Under the pieces are notes generated by a model. It was not told the DNA's origin and did no database searches. It saw only the letters and a program-made list of their open reading frames with translations. From assembly GCA_012960755.1 (NCBI GenBank), contig DUAT01000161.1:33017-69533 (forward strand): a DNA stretch of 36,517 nucleotides, written 5' to 3'. The DNA comes from Gammaproteobacteria bacterium (GTDB lineage Bacteria > Pseudomonadota > Gammaproteobacteria > Pseudomonadales > Azotimanducaceae_A). Positions 35,203 to 36,517 of the stretch are shown in pieces (positions within the stretch are counted from its first letter, which is position 1; the number at the start of each line of letters is the position of its first letter). The position numbers and the translations under genes are program-made.

Positions 35203-35823
35203 TTACTTCAAGCGTTTTGCGCCGACACTTTTGTTTTTTCCGTCGACGCTCATCCGGAATGAACCCATTGATCCATTTGTGATAACTAGGACATCACCCC
35301 GTTTTACTCTCCAGTACGTATAGCCTTTTTTTTGTTGCCATACCTGGCCGTTTTCAAGGTAGACGACATGAAATTTTTGCGCATTTTTAACTGCTTTGAC
35401 AACCAGGCTCCTGATCTGGTCAATGGACTTTAAGTCCAGCTCTTTCAGGACTATCTCCTGCTTCTCCAGCCTGTCTTTGCCAAACAAATCTTCCGCTTCG
35501 ATTTTCCGGATCGTCTCCGGGATTTGGACGTCGACCGGTATGTTGGTTGAAACACTCTTGTTGTCAGCATTTGTTTGCTTTTCTGGTGCTTCGGGCATAA
35601 GGGAATCTGTCATTGCGTCATAACATTTGACTCGGCTTTCAACCTCCGCAATTGCACGACAGTCGAGTAGCCGATCGCTTATTTCGCTCGCGAATGTTGC
35701 GTTGCAGGTAAAAATGGTGGCAGAAGTTATCAGCGCATGGAAAACTGGCAGCGTCGGAGAAACACTCAAGATGAAACCCTGTTTTAGACTTGTCAGCAGA
35801 CGATTATACGATTTCCCTTTCAT
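35203..35823 (-). CDS. Exported protein of unknown function with a CxxI...CYD motif
   Basis: A 206-aa protein from the ATG at 35823; a GTG at 35841 adds six residues. A long N-terminal hydrophobic segment ends near NATFAS, a likely secretion signal. The mature part opens with LLDCRAIAEVESRVKCYDAM, a two-cysteine pattern shared by many small exported proteobacterial proteins, likely a disulphide pair. A charged middle region follows, and the C-terminus has a strand-rich block FHVVYLENGQVWQQ...RGDVLVITNGSMGSFRMSVDG, also seen in such proteins. I recognise the family pattern but no assigned function. It converges on the sulfotransferase gene with 17 bases between stops and is divergent from the edge frame. 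Confidence 0.7.
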   Translation of the reverse strand: MKGKSYNRLLTSLKQGFILSVSPTLPVFHALITSATIFTCNATFASEISDRLLDCRAIAEVESRVKCYDAMTDSLMPEAPEKQTNADNKSVSTNIPVDVQIPETIRKIEAEDLFGKDRLEKQEIVLKELDLKSIDQIRSLVVKAVKNAQKFHVVYLENGQVWQQKKGYTYWRVKRGDVLVITNGSMGSFRMSVDGKNKSVGAKRLK

Positions 35824-35841
35824 TTTAATTGGGAAATGCAC

Positions 35842-36041
35842 TTTCGTATGCCAAATTTCGGCAGGATGGTGAAATATTTTGGGAAAAGTTCATTTTTTTT
35901 TAATTTTTTTTTGTCAGAAATGGGCGTACACTGCGCGGGTCGATCAGGAGCTATGCTTGTCATGAATGATCGGGATGGTTTGTGGGCTTTAAATTGGCTG
36001 GCAAAAGAAGGAATAACTTATAACTGTTGGGGAATTTTGTT
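35842..36041. promoter_or_regulatory. Divergent intergenic region with long T-tracts
   Basis: Two T-tracts (T8, then T10 separated by AA) lie at about 35893-35912, a layout like that upstream of the TonB-dependent receptor at 28121. TTGGGGAA before the ATG at 36042 matches the TTGGGGAA region before that receptor and is the likely ribosome binding site. No sigma70 pair is convincing. Confidence 0.4.
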
Positions 36042-36517
36042 ATGTTTATAAAGAAAAAACCGCTGTCGCTGGCTGTCTCGAGCGCGTTGGCTGTTGCAAC
36101 GTGTGCGGGGGTGCTTACCAGCAATGCTTACGCAGAAGACGATGATGCGATAATGGTATATGCGAGCTCAGCTGCTACATATGGCAGTTTGCCTTCACCA
36201 CAAACTGTGGGTAAGGAAAACCCCGAGAACCCTTATGGCTTTAGTAAATACATGATGGATCAGATTGCTTATCGCTATTCAGACGAAAACCCTGATATGA
36301 CTATTGTTGGTTTAAAGTTCTTTAATGTGTATGGATCTCGTGAATATTACAAGGCAAAAACTTCATCAATGGTAATTCAACTAGGGCATCAAATACTTGA
36401 TGGTAAAGCGCCAAAACTCTTTAAAGGCTCTGATCAAATCTTACGAGACTTTATTAATATTGAAGATGTGGTGCAAGCCAATATTAAAGCTTGCAACCCT
36501 AAAGAGAATGGCACTTA
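36042..36517 (+). CDS. Edge frame: outer-membrane-type signal peptide joined in frame to a C-terminal sugar-nucleotide epimerase part, 3' truncated
   Basis: The frame is open from ATG 36042 to the window end (158 codons). Residues 1-37 look like the leader of a TonB-dependent receptor (basic MFIKKK, hydrophobic core, SNAYA-EDDDAI). From residue 38 the text becomes an extended-SDR epimerase of the ADP-heptose 6-epimerase (HldD) kind: MVYASSAATYG with the catalytic Ser/Thr region, NPYGFSKYMMDQ with Tyr65/Lys69, LKFFNVYGSREYYK, GHQILDGKAPKLFKGSDQ and LRDFINIEDVVQA. The NAD-binding N-terminal third with its Gly-rich loop is missing, so this cannot be a working epimerase as it stands. By hand count bases 36241-36480 are about 35% G+C, well below the flanking genes. 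The text resembles campylobacterial-type proteins more than gammaproteobacterial ones. A misjoined contig end is the simplest reading. Confidence 0.75.
   Translation, partial: MFIKKKPLSLAVSSALAVATCAGVLTSNAYAEDDDAIMVYASSAATYGSLPSPQTVGKENPENPYGFSKYMMDQIAYRYSDENPDMTIVGLKFFNVYGSREYYKAKTSSMVIQLGHQILDGKAPKLFKGSDQILRDFINIEDVVQANIKACNPKENGT

Overview
The window looks like chromosome, or a genome bin, of a free-living and probably marine gammaproteobacterium. The core block miaB - phoH-like - ybeY - corC - lnt - leuS - lptE - holA, with a DUF1820 gene divergent from miaB, follows a gene order I know from Pseudomonas and relatives. The TonB-dependent receptor, TPR-sulfotransferase and complete Opp-type operon fit an aquatic heterotroph. 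I see no rRNA, tRNA, insertion sequence, prophage or CRISPR array. The taxonomic guess is inference from gene content and order.

Layout. (1) 1-2449: the 3' end of a Gld-type ABC auxiliary operon (GldG-like protein, cut by the left edge, then a DUF4340 protein). (2) 2461-8455: acyl-CoA and small-molecule metabolism, comprising a crotonase, a minus-strand set (Zn-alcohol dehydrogenase, serine hydrolase of the beta-lactamase fold, 73-aa biotinyl carrier), folK, and a minus-strand DUF1820/acyl-CoA ligase pair whose stop and start codons overlap. (3) 8622-18168: conserved housekeeping block for tRNA modification, ribosome/rRNA maturation, lipoprotein acylation, leucyl-tRNA charging, LPS assembly and the polymerase III clamp loader. 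(4) 18364-21848: a CobS/CobT pair (AAA+ ATPase plus VWA protein) with no CobN and no other corrin gene in view, then a NUDIX hydrolase. (5) 27899-21940 (minus): a five-gene oligopeptide ABC transporter in the order oppA-B-C-D-F; its OppC-type permease carries a fibronectin-III-like insertion in the first periplasmic loop. (6) 28121-35185: a TonB-dependent receptor with a clear intrinsic terminator, followed by a transglutaminase-like/TPR lipoprotein, a class I methyltransferase and a TPR-sulfotransferase. (7) 35203-36517: a divergent exported protein, and a right-edge reading frame that begins as an outer-membrane-type signal peptide and continues in frame as the C-terminal part of a sugar-nucleotide epimerase of different base composition.

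The points I think most deserve a second look are the chimeric frame at the right edge (assembly error or real fusion), the FN3-like domain in OppC, the receptor / transglutaminase / methyltransferase / sulfotransferase neighbourhood, and the CobS-CobT pair without CobN. All functional calls come from reading motifs by eye; no database search was run.
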